The notes beneath the pieces are model-generated. The model was given only the letters and a program-made list of their open reading frames with translations. It did no database searches and was not told where the DNA came from. A stretch of DNA of 64,000 nt from Thalassobacillus pellis. Its GTDB lineage: Bacteria; Bacillota; Bacilli; Bacillales; Halobacillaceae. Where the stretch lies: positions 1-64,000 of the forward strand of contig NZ_JAFBDO010000001.1 in assembly GCF_016908295.1 (NCBI RefSeq). The letters run 5' to 3'. Shown here one piece after another: positions 1-8,526 of this stretch (position 1 is its first letter; each line of letters begins with the position of its first letter). A program made the translations under genes and the position numbers.

Positions 1-87
1 TGGACACCCTTGCCTTTGGCTAACAGCTACAACGACCTTCGCCGTTCGGGACTTGAACCCTAGAGTATATGCCCATGCCGGGCACAC
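1..87 (-). mobile_element. 5' end of a group IIC intron, cut by the window edge
   Basis: Read on the minus strand from position 87, the sequence begins GTGTGCCCGGCATGGGC, continues through CTAGGGTTCAAGTCCCGAAC and reaches GCAAGGGTGTCC. This matches from memory the start of domain I of bacterial class C group II introns such as the Oceanobacillus iheyensis one. The boundary lies directly behind the yheA terminator and its T-run, which is the known insertion preference of class C introns. The catalytic domains and any reverse transcriptase ORF would lie to the left, outside the window. Confidence 0.85.
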
Positions 88-94
88 ATAAAAA

Positions 95-120
95 AAGATC
101 AGACGTTTTCGCCTGATCTT
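95..120 (-). terminator. terminator of yheA
   Basis: Arms 95-105 and 110-120 form an 11-bp stem with one G-T pair around a 4-base loop, followed on the minus strand by a run of seven T. The group IIC intron starts right after the T-run. Confidence 0.9.
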
Positions 121-132
121 TTTGTAAATGCT

Positions 133-486
133 TTATTGTTCTTCTGGATTGCCGTAAAGCTCTTCCAATGGTTTCGTGATAATACGGCTTACATCATTGA
201 TGACTGTATTCAACTGTTGTTCTTTTTCCATAAGCTTAGAGATCTGCTCATGCTGTTGAACCAGCTGAACTACTTGTTGTGCTTGCTGTACTTCTTCCTC
301 CGTAATCTCTTCCCCTTGCATTTGTTTCTGCTGAAGGTTGATTTGAGTTTCGCGGAAGTTATCGAACATTTTTTTAGCAGCTTCGTCAGCCATTACCGCT
401 TCATATGCTTCCTTCAAACCTTGAAATTCATTACTTTCTCGGATGGATTTCTCCAAGTCATACGCGTTATCATAAATATTTGCCAT
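133..486 (-). CDS. yheA: YheA, YlbF/YmcA-family protein
   Basis: A 117-residue soluble, mostly helical and charged protein matching B. subtilis YheA (UPF0342, YlbF/YmcA-like superfamily) in length and in signature stretches such as [13 protein letters not shown], the Gln-rich [16 protein letters not shown] and the C-terminal KPLEELYG. It has no signal peptide or membrane segment. The start is supported by AGGAGG on the minus strand. It lies 88 bases downstream of yheB in the same direction, as in B. subtilis, so the two are probably co-transcribed. The family is linked by homology to the YlbF/YmcA/YaaT RNase Y regulators, but the role of YheA itself is not established. Confidence 0.93.
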   Translation of the reverse strand: MANIYDNAYDLEKSIRESNEFQGLKEAYEAVMADEAAKKMFDNFRETQINLQQKQMQGEEITEEEVQQAQQVVQLVQQHEQISKLMEKEQQLNTVINDVSRIITKPLEELYGNPEEQ

Positions 487-574
487 TTTTAAAAAAACCT
501 CCTAATTGATTGGCGTACTTTGATTCCTCCCCCACTATAACAAACGAATAGAGCTCTGTATAGGATAAGGGGGA

Positions 575-1711
575 TTATCCGAAAATTATGACGAGCACAC
601 CCTGAATTATTCCAATTAAACCACCCAGCAACGCTCCTAAATAAGTGATCATTTTGAATTCACGGCGGGAAATACCAAGCACCATATCTTCAAGCCTCTC
701 AACTGAAAAAGTATCTACCTGCTCCTGAACGATCTCTGCCAGATGCATTTTTTCCATCATATTTTCAATCTTGTCAGAAATAAGTTCGGTAAGTTTCTCT
801 ACCAGTACCGGAATTCCTTCTTGGATAATTGTTGAGCGGTATGGCTTTACCCATTCTTTGACCGACTTGTCCAGCCAGCTTTCTACTGGAAGAAATTCAG
901 CTACGGTTCTGCCCAGCGTACGTTTGATAGTGTTTTTCCCTATTTTATCTTCCAGGTTCCCTATCGGCTCTTCCATCCACGTATGCAATTCTTTTTCCAG
1001 CAATTCAGAGAGCCAAGCCCTGGTTTCAGGGGCACGTACATACTGTAAAATGGCTGGGTGAGCGCGTTCCGTCAGTCCTTGTGGTGTCATAAAGGAGGCA
1101 ATCATATTACCCAGGAACCCCTGGCCGCCAAGGTAATCTTCTATCAAATCAGCTATTTTCTGTTTGCCTTCCCAGCTTTCTATATAATTCTCCAATTTTC
1201 CTTGAATATGGATAGACAGCTGCTCTGCCCCTTGGAATGCTTTTCTCCGCCACCTGTCAGGCATGATATCGCCGATTTTTTCATGACGGTAACCTTCCAT
1301 TATTTCTTCATAGCGGTTCTCAACCCAGAATGCTGTTTTGCGCTTGATACCCGCAGCCTCGACTTCTATATCCATTTTTTTCAAAAGTTCTTTGATTGTT
1401 GTTTCCTGACTTAGAAAATGTTTTGCTTCTGACTGGCTCCACCGAATCATTTGCTGTTGAAACTCATGATTCTTAAGCTTCTTCCGCAACCCTTCCGCCG
1501 TAAGCAAATGCTTGACGACCATCCTTCCAAGCTGACGGGCAAGCTCCCCTTGCCGTTTCGGAATCAAGCCTGGTGTAAAGGGAAGCCGGTATCCTTTTAT
1601 ATAAATGGGGCGGTACGGACGGAATAACATCCGTATGGCTAATGAGTTCGTCAGCCCACCGATCAATGCCCCGATAGCCATCATTAATAGGATCATGATT
1701 ATCGTATCCAT
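575..1711 (-). CDS. yheB: YheB, DUF445 (UPF0754) membrane protein
   Basis: 378 residues, the usual length for the family. A hydrophobic segment at residues 4-25 is followed by a long charged helical region rich in Lys and Glu, and a second hydrophobic segment at about 350-375 closes the protein. The motif [17 protein letters not shown] near residue 47 is typical of DUF445. Membrane anchoring at both ends with a large soluble middle is the expected topology. It precedes yheA, as in B. subtilis, and is divergent from the yheC/D gene. Function is unknown; in Bacillus the cluster is associated with spores. Confidence 0.92.
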   Translation of the reverse strand: MDTIIMILLMMAIGALIGGLTNSLAIRMLFRPYRPIYIKGYRLPFTPGLIPKRQGELARQLGRMVVKHLLTAEGLRKKLKNHEFQQQMIRWSQSEAKHFLSQETTIKELLKKMDIEVEAAGIKRKTAFWVENRYEEIMEGYRHEKIGDIMPDRWRRKAFQGAEQLSIHIQGKLENYIESWEGKQKIADLIEDYLGGQGFLGNMIASFMTPQGLTERAHPAILQYVRAPETRAWLSELLEKELHTWMEEPIGNLEDKIGKNTIKRTLGRTVAEFLPVESWLDKSVKEWVKPYRSTIIQEGIPVLVEKLTELISDKIENMMEKMHLAEIVQEQVDTFSVERLEDMVLGISRREFKMITYLGALLGGLIGIIQGVLVIIFG

Positions 1712-1917
1712 TAGATCAACCTCATTTCTTATCCATCCTCAAGTATAATCCATTTGTCTTCTTTTCTAAAAGTTTTACTAATGTATGAAGATAGATCTCC
1801 AATCATATATTTTTATTAGAACTCGTCTTTTCGTGCTTTGAACTTGAAAATTTCCACTACGTCGCGGAACTAAATTCCAAGTCTTTCATAAACGTGTTAA
1901 AAAGAGGAGGGCCGTCC

Positions 1918-3225
1918 ATGTTCTTTGCTATCCGTTTTTACCCTAGCGCCCACGCCCGCATGATTGTCCCTAAAGCCTATGGCAGGGAATTTCACCCGAT
2001 TCACTCGGTGTCATTTGGGGATAGAACCTGCCCTGTCCAATGCCTGACCCATAACCAGGAAGACAATTTCATTCTCATTTCTTCAGCTGTAGAAAAACGG
2101 CTTACGCTGCCGAGACATCGGATGGCCAGTTTCCACTTGAATGGCGAAAATGCCACATGCACGATTCCATTCGGGGTTTTCACCGCAGGTTTTCAAAAAC
2201 GCGGACCACTTTTAGGGACAAGGACAAAATATTTTGAAGCACTTAGTAATGCAGGACGGAATCATGGTTACCAAAGTGTTTTTTTCGGGCAACAGCACCT
2301 GAATTCGCTTCCTTCTTATATGACCGGCTACATTTATGACCAGAATATCTGGAGGAAAATTGAATCTCCTCTTCCTGAAGTAGTTCATAACCGTATTCCT
2401 AACCGGAAAGCGGAAAATCATCCAAAAGTGGCTAATGCATTTCGATCATTGCGGAAGAAGACACATATTTTTAATCCAGGGTTCTTCAATAAATGGTCGG
2501 TATTCAAACAGTTGAAACAGAGCGATCATCTTGATCATCTTTTACCAAAGACCGTTTTCCACCCTTCGGAAGCTATGATTGCTGATATGCTGGAAAAAGA
2601 AAATATCTATATAAAATCTTCCCACGGCAGTAAAGGAGAAGGATTGATCCGCGTCCAGAAAACAGACACCGGTTCCATACATGTAACCGAATCGGAGGCG
2701 CTTCAATCCCAAACTTTTGCAGATGTCCATTCTTTTTTTTCCTCCTATTTCCCTCAAGGAAGCGAGGGATATCTGCTTCAGCCACAGATCAGGTTGTTTG
2801 AGATTGACGAACAGCCTGTTGATTTCCGTGTTCACACCAATAAAGATGAGACAGGAAAATGGCGTGCCACAGTCATGGCAGCACGCCTGGGATCAAAAGG
2901 ACAGCCGACAACTCACCTGACCTACGGGGCACAGGTTAAACTGGTAGAGGAAATATTCCCTGAAAAGAAAGCTGCTCAAATCACAAAGCGGCTGGAATCT
3001 GCAGCATTGGAAACGAGCTATGAGCTTGACCGTCATTATCATCAGCAACTAGGTGAGCTTGGACTCGATATAGGTATCGACCAGGATGACTCACTCTGGC
3101 TATTTGAGGCAAATGCCAAGCCGGGTTATTTCATTTTCGAGCACCCTATTCTCTGGAACCAAATCGAGGATTACTTTTCCTACATTTATCGTTACAGCTA
3201 TTATTTAATGACGAAAAGATCTTAA
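1918..3225 (+). CDS. YheC/YheD-family ATP-grasp protein
   Basis: 435 residues from the ATG at 1918, chosen because AGGAGG at 1905-1910 lies 7 bases upstream; an in-frame GTG at 1894 has no such site. The C-terminal half is an ATP-grasp domain of the YheC/D family: NKWSVFKQLK, the ATP-binding IKSSHGSKGEGLIRV, DFRVHTNKDETGKWRATVMAAR, and a metal-binding GLDIGIDQ...LFEANAKPGY. Family members in B. subtilis are spore-associated proteins (YheC, YheD) that may ligate a carboxylate to an amine. The substrate is unknown. It is divergent from yheB, as in the B. subtilis yhe cluster. Confidence 0.88.
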   Translation: MFFAIRFYPSAHARMIVPKAYGREFHPIHSVSFGDRTCPVQCLTHNQEDNFILISSAVEKRLTLPRHRMASFHLNGENATCTIPFGVFTAGFQKRGPLLGTRTKYFEALSNAGRNHGYQSVFFGQQHLNSLPSYMTGYIYDQNIWRKIESPLPEVVHNRIPNRKAENHPKVANAFRSLRKKTHIFNPGFFNKWSVFKQLKQSDHLDHLLPKTVFHPSEAMIADMLEKENIYIKSSHGSKGEGLIRVQKTDTGSIHVTESEALQSQTFADVHSFFSSYFPQGSEGYLLQPQIRLFEIDEQPVDFRVHTNKDETGKWRATVMAARLGSKGQPTTHLTYGAQVKLVEEIFPEKKAAQITKRLESAALETSYELDRHYHQQLGELGLDIGIDQDDSLWLFEANAKPGYFIFEHPILWNQIEDYFSYIYRYSYYLMTKRS

Positions 3226-3281
3226 TTGGCATGAATTACCCGTTATGGCTAAAACTAATGCTAGTAACGGGAGGTGAGCAG

Positions 3282-3434
3282 ATGCGTAAGCGAAAAGAAA
3301 ACCGTGCACCGGAAGGTAAAGGAAAATACGAGCTCGATGTCGATCGAATGATTAATGAAGGCATGGCAGGAGGAAAAGTGTTCCGTCATGGCCAAATAGA
3401 TGAAGCGCACGAAATCCCTAAACAGAAGAAATGA
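3282..3434 (+). CDS. small basic hypothetical protein (50 aa)
   Basis: The ATG at 3282 is preceded by GGGAGG at 3269-3274, giving a 50-residue protein; an upstream in-frame ATG at 3231 lacks a ribosome site. The N-terminus is strongly basic (MRKRKENRAPEGKGKY), the middle reads ELDVDRMINEGMAGGKV, and the end is again Lys-rich. There is no membrane segment. It follows the yheC/D gene by 56 bases and shares its terminator, so a common transcript is likely. I do not recognise the family. Size and position beside a spore gene would suit a small spore protein, but that is only inference. Confidence 0.6.
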   Translation: MRKRKENRAPEGKGKYELDVDRMINEGMAGGKVFRHGQIDEAHEIPKQKK

Positions 3435-3436
3435 CT

Positions 3437-3476
3437 TTAATCCTTTAACAAAGTTAAACCTTTTAAAGGGTAAAAA
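3437..3476. repeat. partial copy of dispersed repeat R1
   Basis: Carries the 3' half of repeat R1 (ACTTTAATCCTTTAACAAAG, then AAAG plus an A-run), also found at 12973-13064, 52431-52528 and 57436-57533. As in the other copies it abuts a terminator. Confidence 0.6.
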
Positions 3477-3526
3477 AAGGGTCTGCCTCTAAAGGTCTTT
3501 TGGAAGACTTTTGGGCAGCCCCTTTT
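3476..3526. terminator. bidirectional terminator
   Basis: AAAGGGTCTGCC at 3476-3487 pairs with GGGCAGCCCCTTTT at 3513-3526, with an inner AAAGGTCTT/AAGACTTT stem. T-runs on both strands serve the small ORF (plus) and the CstR-like gene (minus). Confidence 0.85.
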
Positions 3527-3527
3527 G

Positions 3528-3809
3528 TTATCTGCTTTTTACAATCATCTGAACTGCTTCATTAATCAGTTCTTCAGCAGAATCTTCATTTTCATGAGTA
3601 GTACGGATACACTTTTCCAGGTTTTTCGCTACTATATAGCCAACGGCGCGATCCATGGCTGTTCGTGCAGCTGACAACTGAGTGATGACATCCCTGCAGT
3701 CTTTTTCTTCATCCATCATTTTCAAAACACCACGTACTTGTCCTTCAATTCTCTTCAATCTGTTCTTCATTTCCTGATTGTAATGATCCATTTTTGTTTC
3801 CATTGTCAT
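3528..3809 (-). CDS. CsoR/FrmR-family sensor, CstR/YrkD-like
   Basis: A 93-residue all-helical repressor of the DUF156 family (NRLKRIEGQVRGVLKMM at the N-terminus). The conserved first cysteine lies in KDCRDVITQLSAARTAMD and the second in AKNLEKC. The position that is His in copper-sensing CsoR is Asn here. Cys-Asn-Cys is typical of CstR and YrkD proteins, which sense persulfide and reactive sulfur rather than Cu(I). These tetrameric repressors usually sit next to sulfurtransferase or sulfide oxidation genes, but none is adjacent, so the target is elsewhere or is autoregulation. The family call is firm; the ligand is inferred from residues only. Confidence 0.88.
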   Translation of the reverse strand: MTMETKMDHYNQEMKNRLKRIEGQVRGVLKMMDEEKDCRDVITQLSAARTAMDRAVGYIVAKNLEKCIRTTHENEDSAEELINEAVQMIVKSR

Positions 3810-3934
3810 CCCTCCAATTTCACTGAGGTCAAATTATAATTCTGTTTAAGCTGGAGCTTGTAAGTGACTTTTCCTTGGATGCAGCAGACATATTCCATAT
3901 AATAAAGAATAATCCAACAAAAAGGAAGAGACAA

Positions 3935-4837
3935 ATGGCGATTATTGAAAAATTAAAAGAGTTGTACCCTTCATTGATCGAGCGTAAAAAAGAGCAAGAA
4001 ATACCTAAAAATCATGCATGGTTTCTAACTTCGGATGACGAAATCATTGGGATTGACAGAGATGAGCTTGATGGTCAGGAAGCAGACATGCTCGGAATTT
4101 TCCTTACCCCTTACCATTGGGAAAAACCTGAAAATACCGAGCGCGAACAACAATGGGCAGATCTGTTGTTTCATGAAAAATTGGACAATCGCTTATTGGA
4201 AAATCCACCGATCCAGTACAGGTTCGTCTTCTTTATAATATCAGAAAATCCGATGGAATCAGAAAGCTTCCAGGAAGCAGTTCAAGGACTTTTTCCTACT
4301 GCGATGCCGTTAATTTGGGAAGACGAAAATACTGGATTTATTATCGAGGAAGCTGATGAAAATTTTGAAGAAAGCCACTCCTATGAGCAAATTATCGATG
4401 TACTCATGAGTGATTTTTATGTGAAGCTGTCTTTTTTTGTCAGCGACTTTTTCACCGACATCAAACAGGCACCTGCTCATTTTAACTGGAGCCGTCAATG
4501 CTCTCAGGTTGCACAAAAACACCTGAAACTGTCTGTCGCAGATCACTTGGATGTCATCCCTTTCCTTTTTCTCGATAAACTTTCTGATCGGACAAGCGAG
4601 AATATTATAGAAGCTATTTTAAAAGATGCGAAGGATGATCATGAGTTGTTAAAGACGATACAAGTCTTTCTCGAATGTAATTCAAATGCAACCCTGACAT
4701 CGAAACAGCTGTATATGCATCGGAACAGCCTGCAATATCGCGTGGATAAATTCATTGAAAAGACGGGAATAGACGTTAGGCAGTTCAAAGAAGGTATGCT
4801 TGTCTACCTTGCCATGTTGTTACAGGACAAGAATTGA
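3935..4837 (+). CDS. PucR/CdaR-type helix-turn-helix regulator (YxkF-like)
   Basis: 300 residues from the ATG at 3935, chosen for the AGGAAGAG site upstream; an in-frame TTG at 3875 is less likely. The C-terminal 60 residues form a PucR-type HTH: LLKTIQVFLECNSNATLTSK then QLYMHRNSLQYRVDKFIEKT. The N-terminal part is acidic and has no recognised ligand domain. It lies directly upstream of msmX in the same direction, the arrangement of yxkF beside msmX in B. subtilis, so it may control the sugar-ABC ATPase. Probably a cytoplasmic DNA-binding regulator. Confidence 0.78.
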   Translation: MAIIEKLKELYPSLIERKKEQEIPKNHAWFLTSDDEIIGIDRDELDGQEADMLGIFLTPYHWEKPENTEREQQWADLLFHEKLDNRLLENPPIQYRFVFFIISENPMESESFQEAVQGLFPTAMPLIWEDENTGFIIEEADENFEESHSYEQIIDVLMSDFYVKLSFFVSDFFTDIKQAPAHFNWSRQCSQVAQKHLKLSVADHLDVIPFLFLDKLSDRTSENIIEAILKDAKDDHELLKTIQVFLECNSNATLTSKQLYMHRNSLQYRVDKFIEKTGIDVRQFKEGMLVYLAMLLQDKN

Positions 4838-4842
4838 CAAGT

Positions 4843-4871
4843 TGCACAAAACTCAGAAAATTCTTTGTGCA
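4843..4871. promoter_or_regulatory. 8-bp inverted repeat between the regulator and msmX
   Basis: TGCACAAA at 4843-4850 is the perfect inverse of TTTGTGCA at 4864-4871. A TTGACA hexamer overlaps just upstream at 4834-4839. There is no T-run, so an operator or mRNA hairpin is more likely than a terminator. Confidence 0.4.
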
Positions 4872-4920
4872 CTTCGTCCATTTACCAAACAAACCTTCTT
4901 CGGTAGACTGTAAACATATC

Positions 4921-4936
4921 GTAAAAACGCTTACAT
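4921..4936 (-). promoter_or_regulatory. possible cre (CcpA) site upstream of msmX
   Basis: The minus strand reads ATGTAAGCGTTTTTAC, matching the cre consensus WTGNAANCGNWNNCW at all but one defined position. Carbon catabolite control of a sugar-transport ATPase would make sense. One mismatch leaves this uncertain. Confidence 0.4.
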
Positions 4937-4956
4937 TACTAAGGAGGAATTGTTTC

Positions 4957-6054
4957 ATGGCAGAATTAGTACTCGATCATATTGATAAGGTTTATGACAA
5001 GAAAGTAAAAGCTGTAGAAGATTTCAATCTACATATCAACGACAAAGAGTTTGTCGTCTTCGTTGGTCCATCAGGCTGTGGTAAATCCACAACCTTGCGA
5101 ATGATTGCCGGTCTGGAAGAAATCACAGACGGCGATTTCTATATCGGTGACCGCCGCATGAACGATGTTGCCCCGAAAGATAGAGATATTGCGATGGTTT
5201 TCCAGAACTATGCCCTATATCCGCATATGAACGTGTATGACAATATGGCGTTCGGTTTGAAACTACGTAAAATGGATAAAAAAGAAATCGAGCGTCGTGT
5301 CCAGGATGCTGCCAAAATTCTTGGATTGGAAGCATTGCTTGACCGTAAGCCAAAAGCCCTATCCGGTGGTCAGCGTCAGCGTGTCGCCCTCGGCCGTGCT
5401 ATTGTACGTGATGCAAAAGTTTTCCTGATGGATGAACCGCTTTCCAACCTTGATGCAAAATTACGTGTACAAATGCGTGCGGAAATCCAAAAGCTTCACC
5501 AGCGTCTGCAAACGACTACGATTTACGTTACGCACGACCAGACAGAAGCAATGACGATGGCAACTCGCCTCGTTGTTATGAAAGATGGGTACATCCAGCA
5601 AGTCGGTGCTCCTAAAGAAGTTTATGATAAACCAGCGAATGTCTTTGTCGGTGGATTCATCGGATCTCCTGCAATGAACTTCCTGACTGGTACGTTGAGC
5701 GATGGCAGTATCGAAATCGGTGATGTTAAAATTAAGGTACCTGAAGGAAAAATGAAACCGCTTCGAGCTCAAAACTATGTAGACAAAGAAATCATTCTGG
5801 GTATCCGTCCGGAAGACCTGCATGACGAGCCACTATTTGTAGATGCTAACCAGGATGCAAAAATCACTGCCCACATCGAAGTTGCTGAGCTGATGGGATC
5901 TGAATCCTATCTATATTCAAAAGTTTATGACCAGGACTTTATTGCGCGTGTAGATTCCCGCACAGATATCAATGGCGGCGAAGACATCGAGCTTGCCCTT
6001 GATATGAATAAAGCTCACTTTTTCGATAGCGAAACAGAAGAACGCATTGATTAA
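4957..6054 (+). CDS. msmX: MsmX, shared ATPase of carbohydrate ABC importers
   Basis: 365 residues, the same length as B. subtilis MsmX, starting at the ATG at 4957 with AAGGAGG 9 bases upstream. Walker A is GPSGCGKST, the signature LSGGQRQRVALGRA, Walker B VFLMDEPLSNLDAKL and the H-loop THDQTEA; a C-terminal TOBE/MOP-like regulatory domain contains ILGIRPEDL. This family (UgpC/MalK/MsmX) energises several CUT1 sugar importers in trans. No permease or binding protein is adjacent, which fits a stand-alone shared ATPase. It acts at the cytoplasmic face of the membrane. Confidence 0.92.
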   Translation: MAELVLDHIDKVYDKKVKAVEDFNLHINDKEFVVFVGPSGCGKSTTLRMIAGLEEITDGDFYIGDRRMNDVAPKDRDIAMVFQNYALYPHMNVYDNMAFGLKLRKMDKKEIERRVQDAAKILGLEALLDRKPKALSGGQRQRVALGRAIVRDAKVFLMDEPLSNLDAKLRVQMRAEIQKLHQRLQTTTIYVTHDQTEAMTMATRLVVMKDGYIQQVGAPKEVYDKPANVFVGGFIGSPAMNFLTGTLSDGSIEIGDVKIKVPEGKMKPLRAQNYVDKEIILGIRPEDLHDEPLFVDANQDAKITAHIEVAELMGSESYLYSKVYDQDFIARVDSRTDINGGEDIELALDMNKAHFFDSETEERID

Positions 6055-6077
6055 TACAAAAGCCAAGTTAAACGGCG

Positions 6078-6105
6078 AAAGGCTAACCTTCAGTGGTTAG
6101 CCTTT
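6078..6105. terminator. bidirectional terminator after msmX
   Basis: AAAGGCTAACC and GGTTAGCCTTT form a perfect 11-bp stem with a 6-base loop, followed by T5 on the plus strand. The stop codon of the convergent zinc-ribbon gene lies inside the stem. Confidence 0.9.
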
Positions 6106-6357
6106 TTCTATGGGCTCTTCCTCGATGACAACTACTTCATCCCTGTCACAACTTTTACATCTGAGTACATGTATACAATGATCCGACTTCACGGATTGCC
6201 TATCCCCATCAACCATTTTGGTAATCCCGACATCAAGGTAAGGGCTGTAATCATCCAAATAATCGACAAGCTTCCCTTGATCATCCATTAGATTTTTGCA
6301 TGCCGGACATTGTTGTTCCAAATGTTTCAGCCCATTGCAATAGGAACAAACCTTCAT
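6097..6357 (-). CDS. small zinc-ribbon-like protein
   Basis: 86 residues from the ATG at 6357, which has GGAGGAG 6 bases upstream; an earlier in-frame ATG begins within the ribosome site region. Two CxxC pairs at the N-terminus (KVCSYCNG and QQCPACKN) and a CxxC near the C-terminus (LRCKSCDRDE) suggest one or two structural zinc sites. The rest is acidic. It has no signal peptide and no recognised enzymatic domain. Convergent with msmX and co-directional with the SASP gene behind it. I do not recognise a named family. Confidence 0.7.
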   Translation of the reverse strand: MKVCSYCNGLKHLEQQCPACKNLMDDQGKLVDYLDDYSPYLDVGITKMVDGDRQSVKSDHCIHVLRCKSCDRDEVVVIEEEPIEKG

Positions 6358-6401
6358 TGAGCGCTCCTCCACCATCTATCATTATAGTATATGAAAATGG
6401 A

Positions 6402-6427
6402 AAGAGAAGTGGCTCGCCACTTCTCTT
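6402..6427 (-). terminator. terminator of the SASP gene
   Basis: AAGAGAAGTGGC and GCCACTTCTCTT form a perfect 12-bp stem with a 2-base loop just past the stop of the SASP gene. Confidence 0.85.
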
Positions 6428-6438
6428 GTTTACCATGC

Positions 6439-6645
6439 TTATCGTTGTTGAGGTTGTCCGCTGAATTGTTGTTCAGCCATTTGTACTAGACGCTTAGTGA
6501 TTTCTCCACCTACAGAACCGTTAGCACGGGAAGTAGTGTCAGCACCAAGTTGTACACCGAATTCTTGAGCGATTTCGTATTTCATTTGGTCTAGAGCTTG
6601 TTGTACACCAGGTACAAGCAATTGGTTAGATTGGTTTTGAGCCAT
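6439..6645 (-). CDS. alpha/beta-type small acid-soluble spore protein
   Basis: A 68-residue alpha/beta SASP. The N-terminal Gln/Asn-rich stretch is followed by the germination-protease site region [18 protein letters not shown] and the DNA-binding motif [19 protein letters not shown]. These proteins coat spore DNA, switch it towards an A-like form and protect it from UV. AGGAGGTGAG before the ATG is a very strong ribosome site, as usual for SASP genes expressed in the forespore under sigma G. It is equivalent to the sspA/sspB/sspD group, but the exact paralogue cannot be assigned from sequence alone. Confidence 0.95.
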   Translation of the reverse strand: MAQNQSNQLLVPGVQQALDQMKYEIAQEFGVQLGADTTSRANGSVGGEITKRLVQMAEQQFSGQPQQR

Positions 6646-6733
6646 TTTGTCTCACCTCCTGTGTAATTGTAGTTTGACCACAATTTCAGGAAGTATCACA
6701 AAAATAATTTGGTAAATTAGGGAAAAACTCACC

Positions 6734-8125
6734 CTACTTGGCGTTCGGTTTTGTCATAGCTTTCGGGTCTACGTACTCTTCAAACTGGTCTTCTGTTAAA
6801 ATACCAAGCTCGACAGCGGTCTCTTTCAATGTCTGATCTTTTTCAAAAGCGGTTTTTGCAATTTTCGCTGCATTTTCATAACCTATATGGGGATTAAGGG
6901 CTGTCACCAGCATCAAGGAATCCTTCAGGTACTGCTCAATTTTTCCATGTTCCGGTTCTATTCCACTTACACATCGTTCATCAAACGATACCATGCTGTC
7001 TGCTAATAATTGAGCAGACTGGAGGAAATTATATGCGATAACCGGCTTAAATACATTCAGTTCAAAGTTCCCTTGACTTGCTGCAAATCCAATCGTTGCA
7101 TCATTCCCCATCACTTGAGCCGCCACCATTGTCACTGCTTCACTTTGCGTTGGGTTGACTTTACCTGGCATTATCGAACTTCCAGGTTCGTTAGCCGGAA
7201 TTGTGATTTCTCCGATTCCACAGCGAGGACCGCTTGCCAGCCAGCGCACATCATTTGCTATTTTCATGATATCTGCAGCTAGGGCTTTTAAGGCACCATG
7301 CGTATGGACAAGCTCATCATGAGAAGTCAGTGCATGGAATTTATTAGGAGCCGAAACGAATTCTTTTCCTGTTTCCTCTTTTATTTTTTTTACTACTAAT
7401 TCCGCGAAATCAGGATGGGCGTTAAGGCCGGTCCCAACTGCGGTGCCGCCTAAAGCGAGTTCCTTCACATAAGAGAGACTGTCCTCAAGCATGCTTTCTG
7501 TTTTTTCCAGCATCCGGTGCCAACCGCTTATTTCCTGCCCAAGCGTAAGTGGAGTGGCATCCTGGAGATGAGTGCGCCCGATTTTAACAATATCGTGAAA
7601 CGCTTCCATCTTTTCTTTCAATGTACTTTTAAGCTGTCTTAACGCAGGAAGTACAGTGTCTTCTACTTTAAGTACAGAAGCGATATGCATGGCAGTGGGA
7701 TAAGTATCATTCGAGCTCTGCGATTTATTGACATCATCGTTTGGATGAAGACGTGTTTCACTTCCTTGCTCTTTCAGCCATTCGCTCCCAACATAAGCTA
7801 TCACTTCATTGACATTCATGTTTGACTGCGTACCACTGCCAGTCTGCCAGACAACTAAAGGAAAATGTTCTTCCAGTTTTCCCTTAAGAATTTGATCAGC
7901 AGCATAACCGATAGCATCCGCACGTTCCTGTTCTAATAAACCAAGCTCACTGTTCGCACGTGCAGCGCTTTTTTTCAAAATAGCAAAACCTTCGATCACT
8001 TCCACAGGCATTTTTTCATTACCGATAGGAAAGTTTTCTTTACTGCGTTGTGTTTGGGCTGCCCAGTATTTCTCTTTCGGAACTTTCATTTCACCGAGTG
8101 TGTCTTTTTCGATACGATAGTCCAT
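6734..8125 (-). CDS. fumC: class II fumarate hydratase
   Basis: 463 residues, the usual class II fumarase length. The superfamily signature [13 protein letters not shown] is intact (near residue 316), and substrate-site stretches such as [13 protein letters not shown] and the catalytic-His region [16 protein letters not shown] are present. The enzyme interconverts fumarate and L-malate in the TCA cycle, is iron-independent and a cytoplasmic homotetramer. The ATG is preceded by GGGAGG. Its downstream neighbour on the same strand is the SASP gene, but the gap suggests separate transcription. Nothing is unusual. Confidence 0.96.
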   Translation of the reverse strand: MDYRIEKDTLGEMKVPKEKYWAAQTQRSKENFPIGNEKMPVEVIEGFAILKKSAARANSELGLLEQERADAIGYAADQILKGKLEEHFPLVVWQTGSGTQSNMNVNEVIAYVGSEWLKEQGSETRLHPNDDVNKSQSSNDTYPTAMHIASVLKVEDTVLPALRQLKSTLKEKMEAFHDIVKIGRTHLQDATPLTLGQEISGWHRMLEKTESMLEDSLSYVKELALGGTAVGTGLNAHPDFAELVVKKIKEETGKEFVSAPNKFHALTSHDELVHTHGALKALAADIMKIANDVRWLASGPRCGIGEITIPANEPGSSIMPGKVNPTQSEAVTMVAAQVMGNDATIGFAASQGNFELNVFKPVIAYNFLQSAQLLADSMVSFDERCVSGIEPEHGKIEQYLKDSLMLVTALNPHIGYENAAKIAKTAFEKDQTLKETAVELGILTEDQFEEYVDPKAMTKPNAK

Positions 8126-8238
8126 ATATATCCTCCCTCAATTATACGAAATTAACTCCTTTCCTATTGTAACAAATTTCAACATTATCCCACTAACAGA
8201 ACCAAAGTGAATTTTTCAAAAATATTTCTTTCAGACTA

Positions 8239-8267
8239 TTTACATTTTTCTGAATTGGGCGTATATT
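8239..8267 (+). promoter_or_regulatory. sigma-A-type promoter of a short transcription unit
   Basis: TTTACA at 8239-8244 and TATATT at 8262-8267 are separated by 17 bases. It fires into a short unit that ends at the terminator 8390-8418. Confidence 0.6.
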
Positions 8268-8327
8268 AAAGATAACAATTAAGAAAGGAGGCAGGAAGAT
8301 ACTACATAAAACGCTAAGGAGGGATAT

Positions 8328-8384
8328 ATTAGACGTTTTGTAGATGATTTTCTTGCTCGATCTCTTTCGAAAATGGGAAAATAG
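8328..8384 (+). CDS. possible 18-codon micro-ORF with an ATT start
   Basis: Between promoter 8239-8267 and terminator 8390-8418 lies a roughly 145-base transcript with two Shine-Dalgarno-like boxes (8284-8292 and 8316-8323). The second is 4-5 bases before ATT AGA CGT, opening a frame reading RRFVDDFLARSLSKMGK and ending at TAG 8382. ATT starts are rare, so this could equally be a small RNA with SD-like (anti-SD binding) segments. No other sensible frame with a normal start was found here. Function unknown. Confidence 0.35.
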   Translation: MRRFVDDFLARSLSKMGK

Positions 8385-8389
8385 TGGTA

Positions 8390-8418
8390 AGGGAGCCCTG
8401 TGGGAGGGCTCCCTTTTT
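8390..8418 (+). terminator. terminator of the short unit
   Basis: AGGGAGCCC at 8390-8398 pairs perfectly with GGGCTCCCT at 8406-8414, followed by T4. Confidence 0.9.
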
Positions 8419-8526
8419 CGTATGGAAATGTTATGAAAAGTTCACATCCCCTCTTAAATTCCTTCAATAATTCTTTCCGAAATTTTATATAATGGTAATG
8501 AGAAAATCAGGGAAGGAGCCATCCCC

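Noticed and set aside
1-60. Plus-strand coding tail at the window start
   Set aside because: An open frame exists, but the minus strand matches the group IIC intron domain I, which explains the sequence better.
8279-8467. 62-residue minus-strand frame
   Set aside because: Crosses the plus-strand promoter and terminator of the short unit and lacks a ribosome site.
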